A stretch of DNA of 64,000 nt. It comes from Streptococcus suis. Its GTDB lineage: Bacteria > Bacillota > Bacilli > Lactobacillales > Streptococcaceae. Below are positions 43,373-50,766 of the stretch, one piece after another. The first letter of the stretch is position 1. The number at the start of each line of letters is the position of its first letter. The DNA is taken from assembly GCF_019794555.1 (NCBI RefSeq), contig NZ_JAIMEP010000003.1:62001-126000 (forward strand). The letters run 5' to 3'. The position numbers and the translations under genes are program-made. The notes under the pieces are model-generated. The model saw nothing but the letters and a program-made list of their open reading frames with translations. It was not told the DNA's origin and ran no database searches.

Positions 43373-45480
43373 ACCGACTCCTCCATCATTGAATAAGCTT
43401 CATCAAAGGTCAATGTCTGTCCATCGCGCAACACCGTCACGTTATGATTTCCTGTTGACTCTATATAACGTTTGACAATGACATCCACAAACTTCTCATC
43501 CAACTCAATGCCGTAACAAACCCTTCCAGTTTGGTCGGCGGCCATTAGGGTTGAACCAGAACCAAGGAATGGATCAAGAACAATCGTCCCACGCATGGAT
43601 GAATTTTGAATAGGATAGGCCATGAGCGGAATGGGTTTCATCGTTGGATGGTCCTTACTGGATTTAGGACGGTCATATTCCCAAATGGTTGTTTGTTTAC
43701 GGTCACTGAACCATTGATGTTTTCCCTTTTGTTTCCAGCCATAAAGACAGTTATGAGTAACAATTCCATCTGCAATATAATGTTCATATTTTTCAACAGC
43801 AAGAGAATAAACAGGTCCACTGAATCCTTTTGTAAGAACCTCATCAATTACGCCCCAGTAAAAATTTTCTCTCGTTTCCTTTTCATAAGTTTTTGGAATT
43901 GGAACTTGCATAATTTGAGGGATCAGATTACAAGCATTGATGCGAGCAGTTACTCGTTTACTAAATGCCTCATGTCCATTTCCTTTGTGAATGAGTGGGT
44001 ATTTGATATTTCGACCATAGTCAACAAGCAAACGTCTAGCATTATCTAATTGAATTTGGCTATCCAAGTTATCATAAATCATATCGACATGATGAGATGT
44101 GCGTTGAGTTTCTTTCTTTGGAAGTCCTCTATCCATTTCCCAATGAGTATAAGGAATACCGTACTTGAGGGCTAATAACTGTTCGTGGCACTGGGCTGTT
44201 ACTTTATCATCAAATACATCAATGACCCAAGCCTCTTCACCTTTCTCTCCACGAAGTCTCGTTTTCAAACCAAATCCCCTCGAGTTATAGAGTTCAGTAA
44301 TCCCTACACGCCAACGGTCTCCTTTACGCATAAGATAGGTACAATAATTGTTTTTTGTTGATTCATTAAAACGAACCGAAAACTGATGGTTATCCGTAGC
44401 CCACGTTATTTTATTTCCAATTTTTATACCGTATAAGGTGCCATTATAATATCGAGAAGCTGTTTTTATCTCATAGCCACCATTACGCATCCCCAGAATT
44501 GTTCCTGAATAGGAATTGTAACTAATGACCCTATCACCATCCTTTAAGTCTTCTATTGGAACGGGACCATTTATAGTTTGAACAATCGTACCTGCTGGCT
44601 GACATGGTTCATGTTGCCACTGATAGGGACTACGTCCAAGAACTAAGGAGTTCTTCTTCCAAATGCAACACCCACTGAGGTAGAATCCCGCCTCTTTAAA
44701 TGCCTTTCGGAAGTTCAGTCCTTCTGTATCCGCATGGAATACATAGATTGAACCATCAGACTCCATATGTTTTTCTACTTGAGTGAACATATCAAAAAGA
44801 AACTGGTAAAAGTCACTATCAGGCATATTGTCATTGAGAATCTTTCCAGCTGTTTCTTCTACATCAACATTATAGGGAGGGTCTGTCACAACCAAATTTG
44901 CCTTTTTATCACCTAAAAGTTGGTCATAAGTTTCAGCTTTCGTAGAGTCTCCACAAATCACTCGATGCTTACCAAGTTGCCAAATGTCCCCTCGTTTTGA
45001 AAAGGTGGGTTTCTTCAATTCCTCTTCAACATCAAAGTCATCATCTGATAGGTCTTTATCATGAACATTCGACAGGATATCGTCAATTTCTGGTGGTTCA
45101 AAACCAGTCAGGTCGAGATTGAAATCCGATTCCTGTAAATCCAAAAGCAAGTCCGCCAAAAGTTGGTCGTCCCATTGACCGGTGATTTTGTTAAGGGCAA
45201 TGTTCAGTGCCTTTTCATCTTCTTTGGATAAATCGACAATGACACATTTGGCGGTTTCATAGTCTAAGTCCTTCAATACAGTTAATCGTTGATGGCCACC
45301 AATTACCGTCAAGTCTTTATTGACGATGATGGGGTCAACGTAGCCAAACTTGAGTAGACTTTGCTTAATCTTTTCATACTCCTTATCACCCTTTTTAAGT
45401 TTTTTTCGAGGATTGTAGGAGGCTGGGTGTAATTCAGACAATCGAATTTCTCTAATTTCCATTGTTGGTTGGCTTGTCAT
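43369..45480 (-). CDS. ParB-nuclease/adenine methyltransferase fusion with intein
   Basis: 703 residues from the ATG at 45480 (after AAAGGAG). Residues 8-100 form a ParB-like nuclease domain (VIGGHQRLTVLKDL). A DNA N6/N4 methyltransferase follows: DPPYNV at 200-205 (motif IV), and VLDPFLGSGST (motif I) after the intein, so it is the permuted beta order. An intein interrupts it at residues 293-577. Host protein without intein would be 418 residues. Fusions of ParB and methyltransferase domains are frequent in phage late regions next to terminase. Confidence 0.88.
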   Translation of the reverse strand: MTSQPTMEIREIRLSELHPASYNPRKKLKKGDKEYEKIKQSLLKFGYVDPIIVNKDLTVIGGHQRLTVLKDLDYETAKCVIVDLSKEDEKALNIALNKITGQWDDQLLADLLLDLQESDFNLDLTGFEPPEIDDILSNVHDKDLSDDDFDVEEELKKPTFSKRGDIWQLGKHRVICGDSTKAETYDQLLGDKKANLVVTDPPYNVDVEETAGKILNDNMPDSDFYQFLFDMFTQVEKHMESDGSIYVFHADTEGLNFRKAFKEAGFYLSGCCIWKKNSLVLGRSPYQWQHEPCQPAGTIVQTINGPVPIEDLKDGDRVISYNSYSGTILGMRNGGYEIKTASRYYNGTLYGIKIGNKITWATDNHQFSVRFNESTKNNYCTYLMRKGDRWRVGITELYNSRGFGLKTRLRGEKGEEAWVIDVFDDKVTAQCHEQLLALKYGIPYTHWEMDRGLPKKETQRTSHHVDMIYDNLDSQIQLDNARRLLVDYGRNIKYPLIHKGNGHEAFSKRVTARINACNLIPQIMQVPIPKTYEKETRENFYWGVIDEVLTKGFSGPVYSLAVEKYEHYIADGIVTHNCLYGWKQKGKHQWFSDRKQTTIWEYDRPKSSKDHPTMKPIPLMAYPIQNSSMRGTIVLDPFLGSGSTLMAADQTGRVCYGIELDEKFVDVIVKRYIESTGNHNVTVLRDGQTLTFDEAYSMMEESV
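43750..44604 (-). other. Intein (285 aa) in the methyltransferase
   Basis: Block A starts at Cys1 with a GTIVQTINGPVPIEDL hedgehog/intein motif; block B is ATDNHQFSV (T-x-x-H); block F is VYSLAVEKYEHYIADG; block G is VTHN followed by Cys+1 of the extein. All catalytic residues for splicing are present (Cys1, His of TxxH, penultimate His, Asn, Cys+1). The middle (about residues 85-255) has no LAGLIDADG or HNH motif I can see. Exteins join as ...QWQHEP-CLYGWK, a conserved methyltransferase region. Confidence 0.9.
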
Positions 45481-45913
45481 TGGTTTCTCCTTTATAAAAG
45501 CGTGATTGAATGTAACACGAATGGCTACAAAATTTCCTATTTGGATTGGCATAAGATAAAAATGACCTGCCACATTGCTGGCAAGTCAAATCTTCATATG
45601 CAGTTTTTGATTTGTCGTGTTCGTCAGAATGAGTGGCCCACCAGACTTTACGACATTTATCCGAACAGAACTTCTTTGGTCTTCCTATTTTATGAATTTT
45701 AAGTGTTTGATAACACTGTGGGCAACGGAGTCCGTCATTCTGGTCGGCTTTTGCCATTTGCTTTGTCGCCGCTCCATGACCAAGCAATGCTGGATTTCGT
45801 TTACAGTATTTCTTAACGGAATCTCTAGACAGTCCTGTAGCCTTACCGATTAAGCCATAGCCAAGACCTTCTCCTCGCATTTTCCAGATTTGTTTGCGTT
45901 GACTTTCGTCCAT
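45452..45913 (-). CDS. HTH/zinc-ribbon phage protein, 153 aa
   Basis: Start at 45913 (MDESQRKQIWKMRGEG). An N-terminal HTH (GLGYGLIGKATGLSRDSVKKYCKRN, 15-39) is followed by three Cys clusters (CPQC, CSDKC, CQQC and CSHSC) suggesting two zinc ribbons. Could be a phage transcription regulator or a DNA-binding packaging factor. Lies between the HNH nuclease and methyltransferase. Confidence 0.7.
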   Translation of the reverse strand: MDESQRKQIWKMRGEGLGYGLIGKATGLSRDSVKKYCKRNPALLGHGAATKQMAKADQNDGLRCPQCYQTLKIHKIGRPKKFCSDKCRKVWWATHSDEHDKSKTAYEDLTCQQCGRSFLSYANPNRKFCSHSCYIQSRFYKGETNDKPTNNGN

Positions 45914-46212
45914 TTGTTTTCCTTTCAAACAAAAAAGGACTAAAAACAACTATTTTCACCATTGTTTCTAGCCTTTTTCACTATTATTATTACCAAAATG
46001 ACATACTAGGGAACGCTACATCCCCACACTGGAAACGTGATAACGGTGGGAAGGAACGTCAAAATGAAGCGATTTTAATGTACCCGCTTGCGAATTTTGC
46101 GAAATTGCACGTTTGAGGGGGCGTCGGTCTTAGTCTCCCAAGGGTTTAGAGATTCCATCCCCCCTCCCCCAAAGGGTTAAAAATTGGATACTATTGTAAC
46201 GAAACTCCAAGA
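45914..46212. other. Noncoding 299 nt, possible cos region
   Basis: No coding sequence. It has G- and C-rich blocks (GAGGGGGCGTCGG; CCCCCCTCCCCC) in an AT-rich genome and lies beside the HNH nuclease gene. In cos phages with HNH nucleases, the cos site is usually near the HNH and terminase genes. The exact site cannot be read from sequence alone. Confidence 0.35.
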
Positions 46213-46578
46213 CTAAAATCGATACGTATACTCCACATATCGGTCAGTCGTCATGGTCTTCCTATCATGACAAGACTTACAAAGTGCTTGCCAGTTTGAT
46301 TGATTCCAAAAGAGTTCTTGGTCACCTCGGTGGGGTGTGATATGGTCAACCACTGTTGCTTTGGTTAATCGACCTTTGACTTTACATTCAACACAGAGTG
46401 GATGAACTTTTAAGTAACGAAGTCGTGCTTTATTCCACTGGGCATTGTATCCTTTGGCTTTGGTTGACTTGGCATCCAGTTGATGGTTTCCCTTATGGTT
46501 GTCACAATACTTGTGACCATAGGATACTAAGTTAGGACAACCATTTTGTTTACAAGGTGTGCTTGGTCTTCTTGGCAT
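46213..46578 (-). CDS. HNH endonuclease
   Basis: 121 residues. Two Cys pairs bracket the domain, with VDHITPHRGD (His), NWQALCKSCHDRKT. Phage HNH proteins of this type act with terminase in cutting DNA for packaging. Confidence 0.92.
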   Translation of the reverse strand: MPRRPSTPCKQNGCPNLVSYGHKYCDNHKGNHQLDAKSTKAKGYNAQWNKARLRYLKVHPLCVECKVKGRLTKATVVDHITPHRGDQELFWNQSNWQALCKSCHDRKTMTTDRYVEYTYRF

Positions 46579-46579
46579 T

Positions 46580-47617
46580 TTACTTCTCCCAAGGAAGATT
46601 TTCTTTCGTGAAATGTCCGAAGCAAGATGTTTTGGTGTAGTCTACATTCAAGAGATGAAGTTCCTTAATGATACCTTGTGGGGTCAAGTCGTAGCGTTCA
46701 CGAATCATTCCTTCCAGTTGTGTTGAGGTGTAGCGACTGGTTCCAAAGGTTTCTACATATACCGACACAGGTTCTGCAACTCCAATGGCATAGGCTAATT
46801 GTACTTCACATCGTTTCGCATACCCTTCTCGAACAATATCCTTAGCAATCTTTCGTGCCATGTATGCTGCTGAGCGGTCAACCTTGCTTGGGTCTTTTCC
46901 AGAGAAAGCACCGCCACCATGATGTGCAAAACCACCATAGGTATCGGCCACAATTTTTCGACCAGTAACTCCTGCATCCGCAAACGAACCACCAAGAACA
47001 AAACGTCCGGTCGGATTGACTAGAACTTTGAAATCTAGATTCTGACGGTAACGAAGTGCTACTGACATCATAGCTTCAGTCACAATTCGTTTCACTTTGG
47101 CAAGGTTGGCTATTTCAGTATGTTGGATGGAAACTAAAAAGGTATCAATCCGTTTCTTCTCATAGTCGTAGGATACCTGTGCTTTCGCATCCTTTCCAAG
47201 TAAGGGGTGACCAAGCGACATCAGTTTCTCAAGGACTCGGGTTGCTAGAACATAAGGAAGTGGCAGGTACTCAGGTGTTTCGTCTGTCGCATAACCAAAC
47301 ATCATTCCTTGATCACCAGCACCTCCATTATCTACTCCTTGTGCAATATCTGAGCTTTGGAGTCCAAGTAGGTTAGTTACCCGAACATTTTTCATACCAA
47401 GTGGCTCGACAACCTGACGAACAATGTTCTCGAGATTAAAGTAATGTCTAGTTGAAATTTCACCAGCTACCACAACTTGGTTATCCTTGATTAAAGTCTC
47501 AACTGCCACTCGACTTGATTTGTCATACTTTAGACACTCCGTCAAAATGGCATCTGAAATCTGATCACAGATTTTATCTGGGTGTCCAACTGAAACTTGT
47601 TCACTAGAAATAATCAT
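46580..47617 (-). CDS. metK: Phage S-adenosylmethionine synthetase
   Basis: 345 residues from the ATG at 47617, against about 396 for bacterial MetK. SVGHPDK at the N-terminus, GAGDQG at about 109-114, and the P-loop-like GGGAFSGKDPSKVDRS. Makes SAM from ATP and methionine. Lies in the same run as two methyltransferases. Shorter but with active-site motifs intact, so likely functional; it could feed methylation in infected cells. Confidence 0.93.
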   Translation of the reverse strand: MIISSEQVSVGHPDKICDQISDAILTECLKYDKSSRVAVETLIKDNQVVVAGEISTRHYFNLENIVRQVVEPLGMKNVRVTNLLGLQSSDIAQGVDNGGAGDQGMMFGYATDETPEYLPLPYVLATRVLEKLMSLGHPLLGKDAKAQVSYDYEKKRIDTFLVSIQHTEIANLAKVKRIVTEAMMSVALRYRQNLDFKVLVNPTGRFVLGGSFADAGVTGRKIVADTYGGFAHHGGGAFSGKDPSKVDRSAAYMARKIAKDIVREGYAKRCEVQLAYAIGVAEPVSVYVETFGTSRYTSTQLEGMIRERYDLTPQGIIKELHLLNVDYTKTSCFGHFTKENLPWEK

Positions 47618-47629
47618 AATTCCTCCACG

Positions 47630-47661
47630 CAAAAAGCCCAACCTTTATGAGGCTAGGCTTT
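47630..47661 (-). terminator. Terminator closing cassette 3
   Basis: Minus strand: 11-bp hairpin (AAGCCTAGCCT with AGGTTGGGCTT, including GU pairs), loop CATAA, then five T. Directly before the metK start. Confidence 0.75.
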
Positions 47662-47664
47662 ACT

Positions 47665-47847
47665 TTATTTTACTGATTTTTGGCCTGCTTCGTAGGCTCT
47701 CTCCAATGCTCTTTTGATACCCCATACCGAAACATCGTAGAAGTCAAGATTGTCGCTCCAACGTTTTTCCAAGGTTTCTACAAAAAGTTCTTCTTTTGCA
47801 ATTTCTGTTAAAAGGGCATTGAGTTTTTCTTGTTGACGCTTTGTCAT
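47665..47847 (-). CDS. Cassette 3 small protein, 60 aa
   Basis: Start at 47847 after GAGGAG; the earlier ATG at 47880 belongs to the repeated leader. Helical, charged, no known family. Between element B copy 3 and a terminator. Confidence 0.65.
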   Translation of the reverse strand: MTKRQQEKLNALLTEIAKEELFVETLEKRWSDNLDFYDVSVWGIKRALERAYEAGQKSVK

Positions 47848-47878
47848 GGTATTGTTCTCCTCTTCTTTTGTTGTGTAC

Positions 47879-47914
47879 ATATTAACTCTAAAAAGGAGAT
47901 ATATCCAGTCATTT
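47879..47914 (-). promoter_or_regulatory. Element B copy 3
   Basis: TGGATA at 47907-47902 (minus), 17-nt spacer with TTAGAG, TAATAT at 47884-47879; same downstream leader as copies 1 and 2. Confidence 0.75.
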
Positions 47915-47935
47915 CTGCATAAATTTAAAGATATT

Positions 47936-48163
47936 TTAAACAGTTAAAACCAGCAAAACCGCCTCAAGAATGGCTTCACGTTCTTCTGTTTCAGGATAGA
48001 GTTCCCATCCTCTGTCGTAAGAAACGATTGTTTCTTCAGCTACTTCAATATCTAATTTGAAAATACATCCAAGGTCAATTCCAACTTCTGAAGGTTGGGG
48101 ACTAACCTTGGCAATGTAATCCACTTTTTGTCCCTGATAATCAATCCGTCCGTCAGTCCACAT
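47936..48163 (-). CDS. Cassette 4 acidic protein, 75 aa
   Basis: ATG at 48163 after AAAGGAG. Strongly acidic, with ELYPETEEREAILEAV near the end; no known family. Read from element B copy 4 and runs on into cassette 3 without a terminator. Confidence 0.65.
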   Translation of the reverse strand: MWTDGRIDYQGQKVDYIAKVSPQPSEVGIDLGCIFKLDIEVAEETIVSYDRGWELYPETEEREAILEAVLLVLTV

Positions 48164-48192
48164 GGTTATTCTCCTTTGGTTTTTCTAGGTTT

Positions 48193-48228
48193 ATATTACC
48201 CTATCAGCCAAAGAATATCCAGTCATTT
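48193..48228 (-). promoter_or_regulatory. Element B copy 4 (next to phased repeats)
   Basis: AAATGACTGGATA with TGGATA at 48221-48216 (minus), 17-nt spacer, TAATAT at 48198-48193. The five phased 11-mers lie 55 nt upstream. Confidence 0.75.
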
Positions 48229-48282
48229 GAGGGAGATTTTTATCTTTTTTGACATCTTAAGTATATCACATGTCTAGGTTGA

Positions 48283-48337
48283 AAATCAGTACTAAACCAG
48301 TACAAATTTAGTGCTAATTTAGTACCAATTTAGTGCA
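48283..48337. repeat. Five phased 11-bp tandem repeats
   Basis: Consecutive units AAATCAGTACT, AAACCAGTACA, AATTTAGTGCT, AATTTAGTACC, AATTTAGTGCA with no gaps. One helical turn per unit puts a shared AGT-purine-C core on one face, so cooperative protein binding is likely. Lies between the putative late activator gene and the leftward late promoter region. Confidence 0.75.
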
Positions 48338-48348
48338 CTCAACCATCA

Positions 48349-48852
48349 CTAGATAGGGATGTGATAATCTTCCACCTTAAGTTCAAGACTTTTTGAAGTC
48401 CAACGATAACACTTGCGTAATTGTTTTAGAATCTTACGCCTACGATAAGCAAGTGTTGAATGACTGATTTCATAAATCTCTTCTAGTTCAGTCCAACTCT
48501 TGCCTAAGTAAATTAAATCCTTGGCTAATGGCTTCAAATCCTCAGGTATTAGCTCCATAACGAACTCAAAGTAGTAAAGATCCATTTTTAAGCAGTAGTA
48601 GGTATTAAGCAAACTACTGAGGTACTCTTGATTTTCTTGTTCTTGTTTTTCTCTAAAACTAAGAGAAATCAGCTCACTACGACCATGGTTTTTACTTTTC
48701 TTGACCTTTTCATGCTCTGACTTCTCAAATACCAGTGACTGAATCACACTATTCTCTGAGATAGGTCGATAGTTGAGCAATTTCTCCTGAACTAAATGTA
48801 ACTTCATTTTCATGTCACGATAGTTTTTAGCTATATATTCCACCTTATCCAT
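48349..48852 (-). CDS. Sigma-70-region-4-like late regulator candidate, 167 aa
   Basis: C-terminal residues about 112-150 (DLIYLGKSWTELEEIYEISHSTLAYRRRKILKQL) form an HTH like sigma region 4 or the ArpU/RinA-type late activators. N-terminal part is charged and helical. It sits right next to the phased repeats and at the end of the replication genes, the usual place for a phage late activator. Confidence 0.65.
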   Translation of the reverse strand: MDKVEYIAKNYRDMKMKLHLVQEKLLNYRPISENSVIQSLVFEKSEHEKVKKSKNHGRSELISLSFREKQEQENQEYLSSLLNTYYCLKMDLYYFEFVMELIPEDLKPLAKDLIYLGKSWTELEEIYEISHSTLAYRRRKILKQLRKCYRWTSKSLELKVEDYHIPI

Positions 48853-50221
48853 CTGTTCCTCCTACTTGTGCTTTAACAGCTTCAATCAGCCGTTCTTGTT
48901 GTGCATCTTTGTTTTCTAGTGCCTTGAGAATTTCCTCATCAATCGTTCCTTCAGTCACAATGTGTTGAATAACAACTGTCTCAGCCTCCTGGCCTTGACG
49001 CCAAAGTCGTGCATTTGTTTGTTGGTATAGTTCCAATGACCACGTTAAACCAAACCAGACCAAGTGGTGACCACCTTTTTGGAGGTTCAACCCATGACCA
49101 GCTCCAGCTGGATGAAGTAAGCCAACTGGGACATTTCCCTTGTTCCATTCACGAATATCTTCTTCTGTTTTCAACACCCGACTCTTTACATTGAGTTTTT
49201 CTAAACGACCCAGAATCCGAGCTAAGTCATGTTTGAACCAATAAGCAACTAAGACAGGCTCTCCATTTGCGGATTCAAGGATATCTTCAAGGGCATCTAG
49301 TTTCTGTTCGTGAAATGCCACAACCGAATGATTATCAGAATATACGGCTCCATTGGACAACTGAACTAACTTGTTCGTCAGGCTTGCAGCATTGGTAGCA
49401 GTTACTTCTAGTCCGTCTAACTCTGACAATACATACTCTTTCTTAAACTGACTGTACTTTTCTTTTTCCTTTTCTGACATACGCACCAGCTTCTTGGTTG
49501 AAATCAAATCAGGCATATCTAGATAATCTAGAGCCTTCATGGAAATGGTAATATCACTAATCTTGTCCTGAATTTGACACTCCGCATAATCCATAGGGAT
49601 GTATTCATAGACAATGTTTCCATTGCGACGACCTTCTTCAAAGTAGCGACTACGAAACTCACCAATGAAGCAACCAAGACGTTCTCCTCCATCAATGACT
49701 TTAAACTCTGCGAACAAGTCCATTAACCCATTTGAGCTTGGAGTTCCTGTCAAACCAACGATACGTTTCATGTAAGGTCGCATAGCCATGAAGGCTTTGA
49801 AACGCTTGGACTGCCAAGACTTGAAAGAACTCAATTCATCAATCACTACCATATCCCACTTGAAATAGGGACTACATTGTTCCACCAGCCAAGGGAGGTT
49901 TTCACGATTGACGATATAGATATCCGCATCTTTCTGGAGAGCTACTTTTCGTTGCTTGGGAGTTCCCACAATTTTCGAATAACGCAAGTGACGCAACTCC
50001 GCCCATTGTTCAATCTCATCACTCCAAACAGTATTTGCGACTCGAAGTGGGGCAATAACCAAAACCTTAGTGACTTCAAATCTATCAAACATCAGCTCAT
50101 TCACCGCAGACAAGGTTGTTGCCGTCTTCCCCATCCCCATGTCTAGGATGACTGCTGCATATGGGTGACCTATGATGAAGTCCTTGGCGACTACTTGATA
50201 GTTATGTAATGTCAATTTCAT
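48845..50221 (-). CDS. SNF2-family DNA helicase/ATPase
   Basis: 458 residues. Walker A DMGMGKTATTL (about 28-38), DELSSF (motif II), LTGTPSSN (motif III), and C-terminal motifs with AGHGLNLQKG and QTNARLWRQGQ (motif VI). Common in phage replication modules with VRR-NUC and primase, as here. Likely remodels DNA during replication or recombination. Confidence 0.9.
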   Translation of the reverse strand: MKLTLHNYQVVAKDFIIGHPYAAVILDMGMGKTATTLSAVNELMFDRFEVTKVLVIAPLRVANTVWSDEIEQWAELRHLRYSKIVGTPKQRKVALQKDADIYIVNRENLPWLVEQCSPYFKWDMVVIDELSSFKSWQSKRFKAFMAMRPYMKRIVGLTGTPSSNGLMDLFAEFKVIDGGERLGCFIGEFRSRYFEEGRRNGNIVYEYIPMDYAECQIQDKISDITISMKALDYLDMPDLISTKKLVRMSEKEKEKYSQFKKEYVLSELDGLEVTATNAASLTNKLVQLSNGAVYSDNHSVVAFHEQKLDALEDILESANGEPVLVAYWFKHDLARILGRLEKLNVKSRVLKTEEDIREWNKGNVPVGLLHPAGAGHGLNLQKGGHHLVWFGLTWSLELYQQTNARLWRQGQEAETVVIQHIVTEGTIDEEILKALENKDAQQERLIEAVKAQVGGTDG

Positions 50222-50483
50222 CTAACACTTCTCCAATCATCTCAATGCGGTCAATGACATAAACCGTAAAGCCTAACCGCTCGAACAGTTTATGTCTTGA
50301 CACTTGTAACTTCCTTGGCTTCTGGTCGGGAGCCTTTACTTCCACCAAGCCAAAATTGCCATTGGGTAAAAACACCAACCTGTCTGGTACACCAGAAAAA
50401 GATGGTGATACCCACTTAGGACAAATGCCTCCTCTAGCTTTCACAGACTTCACCAAAGCTTGCTCAACGTATTTTTCTCTCAT
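50202..50483 (-). CDS. VRR-NUC nuclease
   Basis: 93 residues from the ATG at 50483. PD-(D/E)xK core: GVPDRLVFLPNGNFGLVEVKAP with Asp, Glu, Lys. Typically a Holliday-junction or flap nuclease next to SNF2 helicase in phages. Overlaps the helicase by 20 nt. Confidence 0.88.
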   Translation of the reverse strand: MREKYVEQALVKSVKARGGICPKWVSPSFSGVPDRLVFLPNGNFGLVEVKAPDQKPRKLQVSRHKLFERLGFTVYVIDRIEMIGEVLDEIDIT

Positions 50484-50511
50484 CGTTCTAAATCCTTTCG
50501 TCAAATTGAAG

Positions 50512-50617
50512 TGTGTAGGTCTAGTGCAGTCATTTCCAAAACTCCCCTTACTGGCTTTTTTTATAGTAATTTATGCTTATAGGATAGTTTTAGAAAAGAC
50601 CAAAATAGACCTACACA
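50512..50617. repeat. 11-bp inverted repeat around the VRR-NUC upstream region
   Basis: TGTGTAGGTCT at 50512-50522 and AGACCTACACA at 50607-50617, perfect complements 84 nt apart. Between them is AT-rich sequence with possible minus-strand -10 boxes. Probable operator pair for a looping repressor, or an RNA hairpin base. Confidence 0.55.
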
Positions 50618-50766
50618 AAATCAAAAAATGTCACTCATGTTGGTCGATTAACTAATTTGTTCTAGTAATTAGAATTTATTAGTTTTTGACAAAGGGTCAA
50701 CGACCGACACGTTTCCAATCTCTCGCGACCTCTGGTGTGGAGGTAGACCGTAAAAAATGATGGTCA

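Noticed and set aside
38773..47880. Shared MYTTKEEEN N-terminus on three small proteins
   Set aside because: It comes from translating the repeated leader; GAGGAG lies just before the next ATG, which is the better start in all three.
48283..48337. CRISPR-like repeats
   Set aside because: 11-bp contiguous units without spacers and no cas genes nearby.
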